DNA of 64,000 nt from Acanthopleuribacter pedis (lineage in GTDB: Bacteria > Acidobacteriota > Holophagae > Acanthopleuribacterales > Acanthopleuribacteraceae). The DNA is taken from contig NZ_JAFREP010000006.1 in the NCBI RefSeq assembly GCF_017377855.1, positions 310,001-374,000 on the forward strand. Direction: 5' to 3'. Under the pieces are notes generated by a model. It was not told where the DNA came from and did not search any database. It saw only the letters and a list, made by a program, of their open reading frames with translations. The position numbers were made by a program, and so were the translations under genes. Shown here in pieces: positions 1-8,431 of the stretch; within the stretch, counting starts at the first letter, position 1, and each line of letters starts with the position of its first letter.

Positions 1-2
1 CG

Positions 3-293
3 ATTGCGCTTGATGCCGATGGGGAAGCGTTGTTGCTTTGTTATACCCATCCCGTGGAGGGAACCGAGTACCAGACGTTTTACAACATCCTCGCCAATAT
101 GATCGAGTCATGCATGGAACTCAAAAGCCAACTGATTGAAAGCGATGACCGGGATGATGAGGACCACCATGAGACGGATGAGGTTTCGTTTGGGGTTGAG
201 CAGCATCGTCACGCTGTTCCCGCCTCATCCACGCGGCATGTCACCGAGGTCAGCCCACACGAGACGCTTCGGTACGTCATGAATTTCGCGTAA
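3..293 (+). CDS. C-terminal part of a CesT-like type III secretion chaperone (5'-truncated by window)
   Basis: The reading frame is open from the window edge to a TAA at 291-293, so the start lies outside. The visible part begins IALDADGEALLLCY, then has a helix-like stretch with FYNILANMIESCMELKSQL, and ends in an Asp/Glu/His-rich tail. A final beta-strand with 'dG' followed by an aromatic/Leu-rich amphipathic helix is the usual end of class I type III secretion chaperones (CesT/SycE fold), which are small and acidic and keep an effector secretion-competent in the cytoplasm. The next gene downstream on the same strand, 149 bp away, looks like an effector, and that is the usual chaperone-effector order. 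The family call rests on pattern and context only; another small acidic protein cannot be excluded. Confidence 0.45.
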   Translation: MALDADGEALLLCYTHPVEGTEYQTFYNILANMIESCMELKSQLIESDDRDDEDHHETDEVSFGVEQHRHAVPASSTRHVTEVSPHETLRYVMNFA

Positions 294-430
294 GTCCCGG
301 TCCCTATTTTATTGCCGGCAGCGTTGTTTGCCGGAAGGGGTTTGGGCCAAAGGGTGCATCGGTGGCTTGCCTTAAGTAACAGGTTTCGCCGCGCATTCGG
401 CCGACCCCGGCTTTTAATGGTTTAATGGTT

Positions 431-436
431 AAGGAG
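431..436 (+). promoter_or_regulatory. Shine-Dalgarno site deciding the start at 443
   Basis: AAGGAG lies 6 nt before the ATG at 443. The in-frame ATG at 425 has no such site in front of it and sits inside a short repeated TTTAATGG run, so translation most likely starts at 443. Confidence 0.7.
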
Positions 437-442
437 AACGTC

Positions 443-2392
443 ATGTCAGGATTGAATAAAGTTGGAAGTAACGTTATACAGGTTGCTAAAAAAGAAGTAA
501 AAGAGATCAAGCAACCCAAACAAGATAATAAGCTTGCGCTTGAGTCGAGTCCAAACCCCAATAGCAACGTGAAACCGAAAAAGATGAATGCGAAACATAT
601 CGCTGAAGCAGCGCCGATTAACGCCCCTAAGTTTGAGAACCCCAAAAAAGAAACCAAACGGGTTCAAACCGTACAGCTTAAGGTAAATTTGAGCAAACTC
701 GCGCCCGACAATAAGCCTGGATTGGCGACGCTCAAAGAGCGCTCCAAAATGGTGTTTGATACGATAGAAAAGATGGTTGACAAAAAAATCATCGATACTC
801 GGAAATCATCAACCACGGTTGTGACCATGCCGGAGTTTTTCCTGAACGATGCTTCTAAAACCATGAGCCCGCCGGAAATGGAACAAGCAATTACCTACCT
901 GAAAGACCTTGCCAAAAATGAGAAGTTTGAGAATCTGGTATTTACACCTGGCAGTATGTTGGCGATGCACCCGGCGCCGGCGATGAAGCATATTAAATCC
1001 AGCGATCTTCAAACCATTGCAGAGACCATGAAGCTGGATATTAATGAGGTTAAGGAAGCCTATGCTGAGATGACCTCTTCGAGTGAGGAGAAATACGAGA
1101 AGGTAAGTAACGTTCGCAAGGCTTTGATTGGGGTAGGTGACCAGCTGAACAAGAAGGTTGCCAATGCCGCGAAAAATAACAACAAGGTGAACATCACCAA
1201 GGAAGTGATTGCCGATATTTGTAAAACGATCAAAGATCCGAGTAACCTAAAAATCAACCCACGTTCAGGCTTCAAACAGATGCAAAACTGTATTCTGGTC
1301 ATGGAAGGTGGCAAAAATGGGCAAAACAAGCTGATCAATAAAACCGCGCCTTCTGATATTGATAGCGCTTTGCGATCAGACAAGAAAAAAAATAGCGATA
1401 AATATGAAGACCAGTTGGTGTATTACCCGGCAAAAACGATGTTTAAGGACAACAGGAAACAAATTATTAATAAGGCGAGCCATGTTGGCATTAATGCAGA
1501 TTCTTTTGCCTTTCACAGTCCGAAAAACGATTTCGATATGGCGGTGGCCATTTGCCTTGATTACAGCGAGCAGATTTACGCCGGAATCGCTGATGAAAAA
1601 AATAAGAACAAAATTGACCAGCTACATGTTTCCTCCGCGGGTGTGGGAATGAGGACGGTGAATAAAAGTTACGGTATGTCTAAGTCTGCATTTTCACTGA
1701 ATGATGGTTTTGGTTCCGCTTTATCTGCCGACGTCAGCACTGGGGATTTAGACAAATACTATCTGCGCGACAAAGAGGCCGTTGGAATCTCTTATTCAAT
1801 TAAAAACGAAACCTTCTCGGCAGAGCCGACCAACTTCGAAAAGAAGGAATTCTATTCGGACATGAAGGACAATTTGGCTTTCCAAATTGATGCACCGATT
1901 CACAAACCCCGCACGGTCTCAAATGCCTCGTCGGTGTCCTCCTTTGATGGGAATCCCAATGTCGGCATGCAGGAGTTACTCGGGAAAAATGAGAAGATGC
2001 CAAACAACATGAAGTCCCTTTTTCCAACGAAAGAAACCATCAAAAATGAGGATTCTAAGTGGAAAGAAAATATCATGAAGAAAGAACAAGAAGTTAAAGA
2101 TATGGGCAACCGAATTGCGATTCTTGATCGCCTTCTTGGAAAAGAGCCAACCCAGAAAGACTGGGACGATGCATTCAATGACCCCGTCCTCAAGAAGCTT
2201 GTTGCCAAGAAGAATGTTCCAAAAATCAAGAACAAGAAAAACAGCAAAAAACCAAAGGTGACCTATAGTAAGGTTCCTTTCAATAAATTGGCTAAAAAGA
2301 TTGGTGGTATTGGAAACTTTCGCACGGAGCACAATAATCTTCGTGACGAAAAGTTGGTTGAGCTTAACAAACTCAGGGAAGGTAAGCTGTAG
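443..2392 (+). CDS. Putative type III effector with nitrilase-like (carbon-nitrogen hydrolase) core
   Basis: 649 residues from the ATG at 443. The first ~75 residues are Lys/Asn/Pro/Ser-rich and look disordered, as secretion and chaperone-binding regions of type III effectors often do. The core has three segments in the order of the nitrilase superfamily triad (numbering from the ATG at 425): VTMPEFF with Glu137, KLINKTAPSDID with Lys306, and MAVAICLDYS with Cys377, followed by DQLHVSSAG, which resembles the strand after the nucleophile. Glu-Lys and Lys-Cys spacings are longer than in ordinary nitrilases because of Lys-rich insertions. The C-terminal ~200 residues are Lys-rich and unassigned. 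Base composition is clearly AT-richer than the rest of the window, suggesting a different origin. The gene directly follows a chaperone-like gene. Enzyme class and secretion are inferences; I do not recognise a named effector. Confidence 0.5.
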   Translation: MSGLNKVGSNVIQVAKKEVKEIKQPKQDNKLALESSPNPNSNVKPKKMNAKHIAEAAPINAPKFENPKKETKRVQTVQLKVNLSKLAPDNKPGLATLKERSKMVFDTIEKMVDKKIIDTRKSSTTVVTMPEFFLNDASKTMSPPEMEQAITYLKDLAKNEKFENLVFTPGSMLAMHPAPAMKHIKSSDLQTIAETMKLDINEVKEAYAEMTSSSEEKYEKVSNVRKALIGVGDQLNKKVANAAKNNNKVNITKEVIADICKTIKDPSNLKINPRSGFKQMQNCILVMEGGKNGQNKLINKTAPSDIDSALRSDKKKNSDKYEDQLVYYPAKTMFKDNRKQIINKASHVGINADSFAFHSPKNDFDMAVAICLDYSEQIYAGIADEKNKNKIDQLHVSSAGVGMRTVNKSYGMSKSAFSLNDGFGSALSADVSTGDLDKYYLRDKEAVGISYSIKNETFSAEPTNFEKKEFYSDMKDNLAFQIDAPIHKPRTVSNASSVSSFDGNPNVGMQELLGKNEKMPNNMKSLFPTKETIKNEDSKWKENIMKKEQEVKDMGNRIAILDRLLGKEPTQKDWDDAFNDPVLKKLVAKKNVPKIKNKKNSKKPKVTYSKVPFNKLAKKIGGIGNFRTEHNNLRDEKLVELNKLREGKL

Positions 2393-2418
2393 AACGGCTT
2401 AACCGAAGCGTGTCGCGG

Positions 2419-2453
2419 GGTACAGAACCTCCCAGCAAAAGCGGTTCTGTACC
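2419..2453 (+). terminator. Perfect 11-bp stem-loop after the effector-like gene
   Basis: GGTACAGAACC (2419-2429) and GGTTCTGTACC (2443-2453) are exact reverse complements around a 13-nt loop, 27 bp after the stop codon. There is no T-run after the stem, so it may act as a Rho-assisted terminator or an mRNA 3'-end stabiliser instead of a classic intrinsic terminator. Confidence 0.5.
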
Positions 2454-2592
2454 TGTTCGCATCGGTGTGGACCCATCGTGAATGCCGCGGGATGGAATGG
2501 GTCGCTGGATGGGTTTGCCGGTTTTCTTGCCGCGGCCAAACCTTTCCTGCACCATCTGTCATCCCCTCGGCCGTATGGTTCCTCAGCGCGTC

Positions 2593-2648
2593 GGCTCCAT
2601 CTTAGTCAAGGATGCGCGGCAGCATGCCGACCTGGCACCGATGGAGCC
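2593..2648. repeat. Small inverted repeat with nested hairpin
   Basis: GGCTCCATC (2593-2601) pairs with GATGGAGCC (2640-2648). A shorter CGGCA/TGCCG hairpin lies inside the loop. The function is unknown; it adds to the repeat-rich character of the region. Confidence 0.35.
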
Positions 2649-2771
2649 GGCTAGCGGCCTATTCGGATGGACACCCATCCCACGGGCGCTTAGGCTCGCC
2701 TGCTTAAATTCCTGTTCACGCCCGGGCCGCGCAAATGGCTGCTCCGGGTCAACGATGCCTAAAGGGGAACT

Positions 2772-2947
2772 GGTTTAAACCTAAGAAGCGCGATAACTCG
2801 CGGCGATTTTGGCTAAACCTCTGGGCTGCAACGGTCTGTGAAAATGCTCACCGCACCCAATGGGTGCGCTTCTGCTTTCCCCAAACCATTTCGCTCCAGA
2901 TCTTTAGCCAAAATCCCTCGCTCTTATCGCGCTTCTTAGGTTAAACC
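2772..2947. repeat. Large imperfect palindrome, MITE-like
   Basis: The left arm (2772-2817) and right arm (2903-2947) are nearly exact reverse complements. The core CCTAAGAAGCGCGATAA is matched by TTATCGCGCTTCTTAGG, and the inner GATTTTGGCTAAA by TTTAGCCAAAATC, with a few mismatches between them. The centre carries a further hairpin, CGCACCCA/TGGGTGCG (2852-2868). No transposase lies inside, and the ~175-bp size with terminal arms fits a miniature inverted-repeat element. No convincing target-site duplication is seen. Confidence 0.6.
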
Positions 2948-3305
2948 GCCATTCGGCACGATCTGAAGGAAAAAGGAGACGTTTCGAGAATAACCCAACC
3001 TCCCATAACAGGCTTGTTTTTAGGAAGTGCCAATTTTTTTAAATAAGGTGTAAGATAAAGCTTGGCCTTCCGACTGAGCAAAATATTCACGGTCATTTTC
3101 CGGTGATAGGCTTGCATGTAGCGCCTGCTTGTACGAAAAAACAAGGATTGTGGAAAATGATCACGCAGTGGATAATGAGGCTGTTTTGTGGGTGAGGGAA
3201 ATGTATTTTGTCCCAAAATCGAGCTGCTTCGGTGGCTGGTGAGGGCTTTTTGCAGGTTTCCACACGCCGATTGGCTTTGATTTATTTTATTTTGATGCCG
3301 TTTCG

Positions 3306-3335
3306 ATCCGACCTCCTTTTAAGTTGAGGTCGGAT
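3306..3335. promoter_or_regulatory. 10-bp stem-loop upstream of the secreted-protein gene
   Basis: ATCCGACCTC (3306-3315) and GAGGTCGGAT (3326-3335) are exact reverse complements with a 10-nt loop, followed by TTTGATT. It ends 43 bp before the ATG at 3379. It could be a weak terminator for upstream transcripts or a leader structure of the next gene. Confidence 0.45.
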
Positions 3336-3378
3336 TTTGATTCCCTCCTTTGTTTCTCCTAATCACGAGGAATGTTCT

Positions 3379-4929
3379 ATGAAAATCATCATCCCTTTAT
3401 GGGTGTTGTGTTCTTGCTTACTTGTCGCCGGTGATCCACGGCCGGGCGATTTTGAATACTTCGACCTCGGTTTCAGCGACGGCCAAGGTTACCAAACAGA
3501 AATTCGTGCCTTCAACCCCAGTTTCTCAGAGTCCGTCCTCATCACTGTTGAGGCAAAAACGGGTTGGGGGACGCCGCTTCACGGCGTTTTTCCTCAAAAT
3601 AGCGCGGCCTTTTCACTGACCTTACCTCCCCTTGCTTCAGTGAGTATGCCGACTATGGACAACATGCCCGTTCCGGTGCACGGGACCATGCAACTCAACA
3701 GCGACGGCCCGGTTGTGGCCTGGAGCCGGACCACCTTTGGTGACCCCGACCGCCCCGAAAAAAGTGATACCCAAGTCTTCCGTCCGGCAGATGCGGCGCC
3801 CTCCGTCGCCCACTTTAACGACCTTTCCGATGCAAGTGCGCCCCAACGTTTTCCTACGCGGGTGCCTGGTCTGATGTTGCCGCTGCACGAAGTCTTGGTC
3901 GTTCGCAATACCGAGGCTTTCACCAGTACCGTCGCGGTTCACGGCCGTGATGCCCTGTTGGGCCACGGTCTTCCTTCAACTCAAGTTGAAGTTGCACCTT
4001 ACGGATCGGTTTCACTGACCGCCTCGCAGATGTTCCCCAGCTTGGCCTCCGGCCGGGCTTCCTTAGAAGTCCACGAACTGCAGGGTCGCGTGTTTACCGC
4101 CGTTCGTCGTGAGGATTCACGGACTTTGGCACGTGCCAAACCCGCCGTTGATGAAAGTGGGGTGCTTCCGTTTGCCAATCTGCCCTTTGAGGGTTTCGAG
4201 GGGTACTTCTCCTTCAAACCCCTCTTTGAGGTGCAAGCAGCGGTAACGGGTGAACTTAGCCTAACCGAACCTGTGAACAGCGTGCCTTTTAACCTCAATA
4301 TCGACCAACCTGGCATCACTCGTTTTCTGCCGGGACGGTCGGTCCTGAACGAAGATGAGGTGATGGGAACGGCGCGTTTTACAGCTGATGAACCGGTGAC
4401 GGGCTCCTTTACCTTGTTTGGCGACGGCGCCCGCTCTGAAATTGCCCTGAGCGATTTTGAAGGTCCGCGTGCGGTTGCGTACTTGGGTAAAAACCGGCAT
4501 GTGCTCAGCAGTGCCCGCGATCTGTTGTTCATTGAGAATCCAGGTGAAACTGAAGAGCGCCTGTCCATCATCGGTTTGAACCGTGACGGCGCCCTGCGCG
4601 ACTTGATCACGGGGTCGTTGGTACCCGGACAAAATGTCTGGGAACTGACCGGCGTTTTCGGTGAGGATACCGAGTTGGTGTTGATCGAAAAAATCGACTC
4701 CCTCAACCCGCTTAAAATGGCGTATGTCATCACCGATCAGGAACCGGGCCGCAATGTGTTGGACAGCATTGAGGTCCTCGAGATTGACGGCGTTTGGTCC
4801 TTCAATCGCTTTTTAGAAGAAGTGGCCGCCTGGGAAACACGGGACGCGGTGTGTATTTCCTCCGCCAACCGCTTGTTGGGTTTGGTGGATATGGTGAACC
4901 ACAACTTTACCTGTCCCAATAATCGGTAA
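3379..4929 (+). CDS. Secreted protein of unknown function, beta-rich
   Basis: 516 residues from the ATG at 3379, preceded by GAGGAA at a good distance. A longer frame reaches back to 3337 but adds only a non-hydrophobic leader. The protein opens with a Sec-type signal, MKIIIPLWVLCSCLLVAG. No lipobox Cys follows the hydrophobic core at a convincing place, so export to periplasm or outside is likelier than lipidation. The rest has alternating short hydrophobic stretches, many Gly/Pro/Asp turns and no transmembrane segment, as in repeated beta-sandwich folds; segments such as FNPSFSESVLITV and FIENPGETEERLSIIGLN recall each other and may be related sandwich repeats. I recognise no catalytic motif or family. 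A strong terminator follows, so it is probably a single-gene transcript. Confidence 0.75.
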   Translation: MKIIIPLWVLCSCLLVAGDPRPGDFEYFDLGFSDGQGYQTEIRAFNPSFSESVLITVEAKTGWGTPLHGVFPQNSAAFSLTLPPLASVSMPTMDNMPVPVHGTMQLNSDGPVVAWSRTTFGDPDRPEKSDTQVFRPADAAPSVAHFNDLSDASAPQRFPTRVPGLMLPLHEVLVVRNTEAFTSTVAVHGRDALLGHGLPSTQVEVAPYGSVSLTASQMFPSLASGRASLEVHELQGRVFTAVRREDSRTLARAKPAVDESGVLPFANLPFEGFEGYFSFKPLFEVQAAVTGELSLTEPVNSVPFNLNIDQPGITRFLPGRSVLNEDEVMGTARFTADEPVTGSFTLFGDGARSEIALSDFEGPRAVAYLGKNRHVLSSARDLLFIENPGETEERLSIIGLNRDGALRDLITGSLVPGQNVWELTGVFGEDTELVLIEKIDSLNPLKMAYVITDQEPGRNVLDSIEVLEIDGVWSFNRFLEEVAAWETRDAVCISSANRLLGLVDMVNHNFTCPNNR

Positions 4930-4970
4930 GACGACATGCTTGTGTCTGCCGTGCTTCGTTTCGAATCAAT

Positions 4971-5010
4971 GGCCGGTCACACCTTTTTTGGTGGGGCCGG
5001 CCTTTCTTCT
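4971..5010 (+). terminator. Rho-independent terminator
   Basis: GGCCGG (4971-4976) pairs with CCGGCC (4997-5002). The stem continues inward to ACC/GGT around a TTTTTT loop (4984-4989), with one mismatch and one G-T pair. TTTCTTCTT follows the stem. It lies 41 bp after the secreted-protein gene. Confidence 0.75.
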
Positions 5011-5069
5011 TCGCCTCTTTTTGAGAAGCGCCGGCTGAAGGCGGGCAAATAGTGGCCGAGAGGAATTCG

Positions 5070-7121
5070 ATGAACGAAAAGCCGGATTCTCAACCGATTG
5101 CTCATGGCGATCCCAACCCACTTGCCCTGTTGCTTGGTGTGGGTTTGGTGCCGCTTGCTTACTTTCCCTGGAGCGCTGACCCCACCATACCGCCACGCTG
5201 GGCTTTGGCCGCCTTACTCCCGTGTTATTTGGTTGTGTTTGCCGCACGGTTTTCATTGCGCGGCTTGTGGCCGCAACACAGGGGTTTGCGGTTTGCCTTG
5301 GTGCTTGTGGTTCTGTCCATGCTCACGTCGGCGCTGACGGCGGAACCTTCCTTTAATCGGCTCGGCACCGTGACCGACGTGCTCATCGGCCTGGTTTTCC
5401 TGACGGGGGCGGCTTTGGCGGTACACGAGGATCGGCGCCAGATCGTGACGCACTTATGTTCGGTTGTGGCTGTGTCGATCACCCTTTGTTCCCTGGTGGG
5501 ATTGCTTCAGGTTGCCGGTGTGCCACTTGAACACGTGGTGCAGGCTTACCCCCCGGCGTCGCTGTTTGCCAATAAAAACGTCGCAGCCCAGGTGTTGGTC
5601 ACCACCGCGCCCCTTTGGTTTGCACCTGCTTTAATTCATGGCGGCCGCATCGGTTATGTGTGGGTTTTGCTTGTGGGTGTGAACACGGCTTACTTGACCG
5701 CGGTCGAGTCGCGAACCGCGCTGTTGGTTTGTTTGTTACTGTCGCCGATGATTGCTTTCGGCGGGGCCCTTTTTGGGCAACCCAAGCGGCAGACCCAACA
5801 ACGATTTTTGGTGATTGGTGGCTGTTGTTTACTGATGACGGCCGTTTTACCCGGTGCGTCGCCCCTATTGCGCCGTATCTTGCCGGTGCTTTTATGGCTG
5901 TTGGTAACGTGTGTGGCCTTCGGACTCGGTCTTCTTGTGAAACAGCGCTACGCACCTGGCCGGCGTGGGTTTGCCCGTCTGGCGGCAGGCGTCGGCCTGT
6001 TGTTCCTCCTGGCCAACCTGTGTTTGTGGTTTCCGCCTGGTCCCGTGGCTCGGCAAATCGAGCAAGTCGCCACCGCCCATAACCCCGATCCCCATGTAAA
6101 TACCGTCATGGTGCGCGGTGCCATGTACCAAAACGCGGCGCGCATACTGTTGCGGCACCCCATGGGTGTGGGTCCTGGGAACTTTGCCGCGATGTACCCA
6201 CTTTTTCACAATGCCGTAACGCCGACGCCGACCTTTTCGATCACCGTGAATCCTTATCGACTCCATCACGACTGGTTACAAATTGCCGTGGAGCACGGCG
6301 TGTTGGCTTTGGTCGGACTCTGGGGATTTCTAGCGGCCTTGTTGGCCCATGCCGGGCGACGTTTGTTGGCCTGCTCTGGGGAGGGGGTCGTGGAGGACCC
6401 GGAAGTAGGGGCGATTGACCCGGCGTTGGCCGTTCCGATCGCCGTGGTGATGTTCACCGCTGTCGCTGCTTGTTTTTCATTCCCCTTGGAAATGCCGACG
6501 ACCGCGGTGATGTTCTGGTTGGCGGTGGGGTTATTGGTACCGGTGCAGAGGATTTCGAGAGTAAAAAGGTCGCGAGCCGTGGTTTGGGTGGGGATTTTTA
6601 CACTGGTCCTGATCGCAATGGTGGCTTATTTTGCCGTGTACCTCTATGGCCAGTTGTTGTTGGCCGAAGGGCGTAAATGGCAACGCGCGGGCAATGCGGG
6701 TTTCGCTTTTGTGTATACCAACCATGCCGCCCGCGTTTTTCCCGACGATGGAACGGCTTTTGACCATTTGGTTACCTTGGCGGCAAGCCAGGGCCGCAAC
6801 CTCGACCAATCCCTCGCGATTACTCAGGGGTACACGGCCCAATACCCGAATCATGCCAACGGGTGGTTCCGACAGGCCTTTGTTTTGCGCAAACGCGGCG
6901 ATTTTTCGCAAGCGATTGAGGCGGTGAATCAGGCCTTGCGCCTGGGGGGCGCCGACGCCGCCGGGTTCCAATTTAAAGGGGAAACCTTGCAGGCTGCCGG
7001 TGATTGGGCCGGTGCGCGTAAAGCTTATGAACAAGCACTGGCGGCAACACCGTTGTATACCCCCGCGGTGTTGTGTTTGCAGGAGTTAGACCGGCTGGAA
7101 GGGCGAGCGCCGAAGCCCTAG
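5070..7121 (+). CDS. O-antigen ligase/polymerase (Wzy_C) family membrane protein with C-terminal TPRs
   Basis: 683 residues from the ATG at 5070, which has GAGAGGAA in front; a GTG at 5052 is in frame but poorer. About a dozen hydrophobic segments fill residues 15-540. The large periplasmic loop near residue 400 contains HHDWLQIAVEHG, matching the His-x3-Leu-Gln...Glu-x-Gly signature of the O-antigen ligase/polymerase superfamily (Wzy_C). These inner-membrane proteins join or polymerise lipid-linked glycans; some relatives glycosylate proteins or act in exopolysaccharide export. Residues ~545-683 form TPR-like helical pairs, for example WFRQAFVLRKRGDFSQAIEAV and GETLQAAGDWAGARKAYEQAL, a common fusion in this family. 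No glycan genes lie beside it, so the substrate is unknown. Confidence 0.8.
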   Translation: MNEKPDSQPIAHGDPNPLALLLGVGLVPLAYFPWSADPTIPPRWALAALLPCYLVVFAARFSLRGLWPQHRGLRFALVLVVLSMLTSALTAEPSFNRLGTVTDVLIGLVFLTGAALAVHEDRRQIVTHLCSVVAVSITLCSLVGLLQVAGVPLEHVVQAYPPASLFANKNVAAQVLVTTAPLWFAPALIHGGRIGYVWVLLVGVNTAYLTAVESRTALLVCLLLSPMIAFGGALFGQPKRQTQQRFLVIGGCCLLMTAVLPGASPLLRRILPVLLWLLVTCVAFGLGLLVKQRYAPGRRGFARLAAGVGLLFLLANLCLWFPPGPVARQIEQVATAHNPDPHVNTVMVRGAMYQNAARILLRHPMGVGPGNFAAMYPLFHNAVTPTPTFSITVNPYRLHHDWLQIAVEHGVLALVGLWGFLAALLAHAGRRLLACSGEGVVEDPEVGAIDPALAVPIAVVMFTAVAACFSFPLEMPTTAVMFWLAVGLLVPVQRISRVKRSRAVVWVGIFTLVLIAMVAYFAVYLYGQLLLAEGRKWQRAGNAGFAFVYTNHAARVFPDDGTAFDHLVTLAASQGRNLDQSLAITQGYTAQYPNHANGWFRQAFVLRKRGDFSQAIEAVNQALRLGGADAAGFQFKGETLQAAGDWAGARKAYEQALAATPLYTPAVLCLQELDRLEGRAPKP

Positions 7122-7396
7122 CCCGCATTTCTCACAAGGATTCGTCGCGAGAAACAGAAAACCTTGTGCGTCGAAGATTACGACCGAGGGACGGCACAGG
7201 GGGCCGACCATTCGCGGGGCCGACCATTCAGCGTAGCCCAGGCCGATGGTTTTTGTTGCGCCGCCTTGAAGAACCTCGTTGATTTTTGGGTTTAAGGACC
7301 TCCGAGGTTTCGAGATAGAGGGCCCAAAAAAGGAAGCCGGGAAGATTCCTGGCCCTTCTCCCTGATGGGTATTGGATTCTCAAATGATGGGTGCCT
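7122..7396. other. Intergenic region between convergent genes
   Basis: No gene is seen. It contains the 16-bp tandem duplication at 7200-7231 and loose inverted repeats (ACAAGG/CCTTGT near 7135-7175, AACCTC/GAGGTT near 7270-7305) that could end transcription from either side. None has a clear T-run. Confidence 0.5.
7200..7231. repeat. 16-bp tandem duplication
   Basis: GGGGCCGACCATTC is repeated head-to-tail with a 16-bp period (copies at 7200-7215 and 7216-7231, differing only in the last two bases). It probably arose by slippage; no function is inferred. Confidence 0.6.
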
Positions 7397-8419
7397 TTAA
7401 TGGTCAAAAAGCGCCACGAGCGACTGGGTTTGGTTAACGTGGGTGATCCAATTAAGCAGTTGTTCCGGGCCGGCGTCTTGGATGCGCTGAGTGATGTGTG
7501 AAGGTAGTTCACGATACTTTTCAGTGAGTAATTGAATCAGCGCTTGCTGGAAGCCCTCGCGTTGACCAAGTTCGCGTCCTTCTTGGATACCGGCCTGACG
7601 GCCTTCTTGGATACCGGCCTGACGGCCTTCGCTTAAGCCTTTCGCGAAACCTTCACGGCCGGCCAAAAGCCTGAGTGTTTTTTGTATGGCTGTCTCTGAA
7701 TAGAACCATTCTTCAGCGTTCATGTGGCGACCTCCTGTTTCTTTGCGAAGTCGATCTCTAAATCGTTGGTCTAGGTCGCGGGGCAGGTCCATCATGGTGT
7801 CTATGAAACGAAACAGCGCGATTAACCGCCGTGAATCATAGTTGCGATCTGCCAAGCGTCGGATGAGTGCAAGCTTTGTTTCGACAAGGACGTTGCTATT
7901 CTTGCAGGTTTTCATCGCCTCCAAATGGGCGTCGACCGCTGTTGCGAAAAGGTTCTTTTCCTTAAGCTTTGCGGCGTGGATCGTTCTGAAATCGGCGAGT
8001 TTTACAATGGGAAAATCAACGCGATTCTTGAAATCCCATCGTTTTCTTATAAACGAATTTGGGCGCCAGGATGGCCGGCTGTCGCCCAAAATCGCCATAC
8101 TCACGACTTCACAGTCATATTTAAGGAATAACCGGAAATTGTAGACTGCCATTCGCTTTGGAAAAGTGGTGTCGAACTGGTTTTGGAACTCGAGATGTAC
8201 CAAAATGAGACATTGTTCACCATCTTTTAATTGCACGCGAAACAATTTATCGGCTATTCGGGTACCGACTTTGTCACCTGATGCTTGCGGTGGCAATTCC
8301 GTACTAAGTGGGGTGGCCGAAGCGTTCCAATCGATGTTTTGATAGGCCGCCGGCCAAAAGAACTCCGTGAATTCTTGAAAAAACAATTCCGTTAGGTTTT
8401 TCCAAGGTTGGTCAAACAA
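7397..8419 (-). CDS. Rpn/PD-(D/E)XK nuclease-family putative transposase-like protein
   Basis: 340 residues read from a TTG at 8419; no in-frame ATG is available near the N-terminus, and GAGGAGG lies upstream. An N-terminal nuclease-like domain (about 1-160) carries LILVHLEFQ with Glu77 and Gln79, matching the ExQ/ExK step of the PD-(D/E)XK fold in Rpn-type (recombination-promoting nuclease, formerly 'transposase_31') proteins; Asp57 is a candidate for the preceding acidic residue. A helical middle region follows. The C-terminal third contains EGRQAGIQEGRQAGIQEGRE, the Gly-rich helical repeat typical of this family, encoded by a 24-bp DNA duplication. Such genes are often multi-copy and mobile-looking. 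It stands alone on its strand and is probably unrelated to the biosynthetic cluster. Confidence 0.75.
   Translation of the reverse strand: MFDQPWKNLTELFFQEFTEFFWPAAYQNIDWNASATPLSTELPPQASGDKVGTRIADKLFRVQLKDGEQCLILVHLEFQNQFDTTFPKRMAVYNFRLFLKYDCEVVSMAILGDSRPSWRPNSFIRKRWDFKNRVDFPIVKLADFRTIHAAKLKEKNLFATAVDAHLEAMKTCKNSNVLVETKLALIRRLADRNYDSRRLIALFRFIDTMMDLPRDLDQRFRDRLRKETGGRHMNAEEWFYSETAIQKTLRLLAGREGFAKGLSEGRQAGIQEGRQAGIQEGRELGQREGFQQALIQLLTEKYRELPSHITQRIQDAGPEQLLNWITHVNQTQSLVALFDH
7580..7627 (-). repeat. Perfect 24-bp tandem duplication inside the Rpn-family gene
   Basis: Two identical 24-bp units (7580-7603, 7604-7627) encode the repeated octapeptide AGIQEGRQ. The unit is a multiple of three, so copy number can vary without frameshift. 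Confidence 0.85.
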
Positions 8420-8431
8420 AGGGATGTTTCC

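Larger units (their letters stand above)
2393..3378. other. Gene-free region rich in inverted repeats
   Basis: No convincing gene is seen across nearly 1 kb. Short frames on both strands lack family features, and one runs through the large inverted repeat. The stretch holds at least four inverted repeats (2419-2453, 2593-2648, 2772-2947, 3306-3335). Base composition shifts from moderately GC-rich (to about 2770) to AT-rich (about 2990-3340), as at the edge of an acquired segment. Confidence 0.6.

Noticed and set aside
304..657. Minus-strand frame overlapping the effector-like gene
   Set aside because: It overlaps a gene with a good ribosome-binding site and motif content on the other strand; the hydrophobic translation comes from antisense reading of Lys-rich codons.
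2482..2778. 98-codon plus-strand frame in the gene-free region
   Set aside because: It runs across inverted repeats, has no ribosome-binding site or recognisable features, and has an unusual composition.
2941..3216. 91-codon minus-strand frame
   Set aside because: It ends in the arm of the large palindrome and shows no motif; a real gene is possible but I see nothing to support it.
7560..7640. Possible CRISPR or regulatory direct repeats
   Set aside because: There are only two adjacent copies with no spacers, in frame within a coding sequence and encoding the known repeat tail of the Rpn family.
7397..8419. Insertion sequence carrying a transposase
   Set aside because: Rpn-family proteins were once annotated as transposases, but there are no terminal inverted repeats or target duplications bounding this gene.
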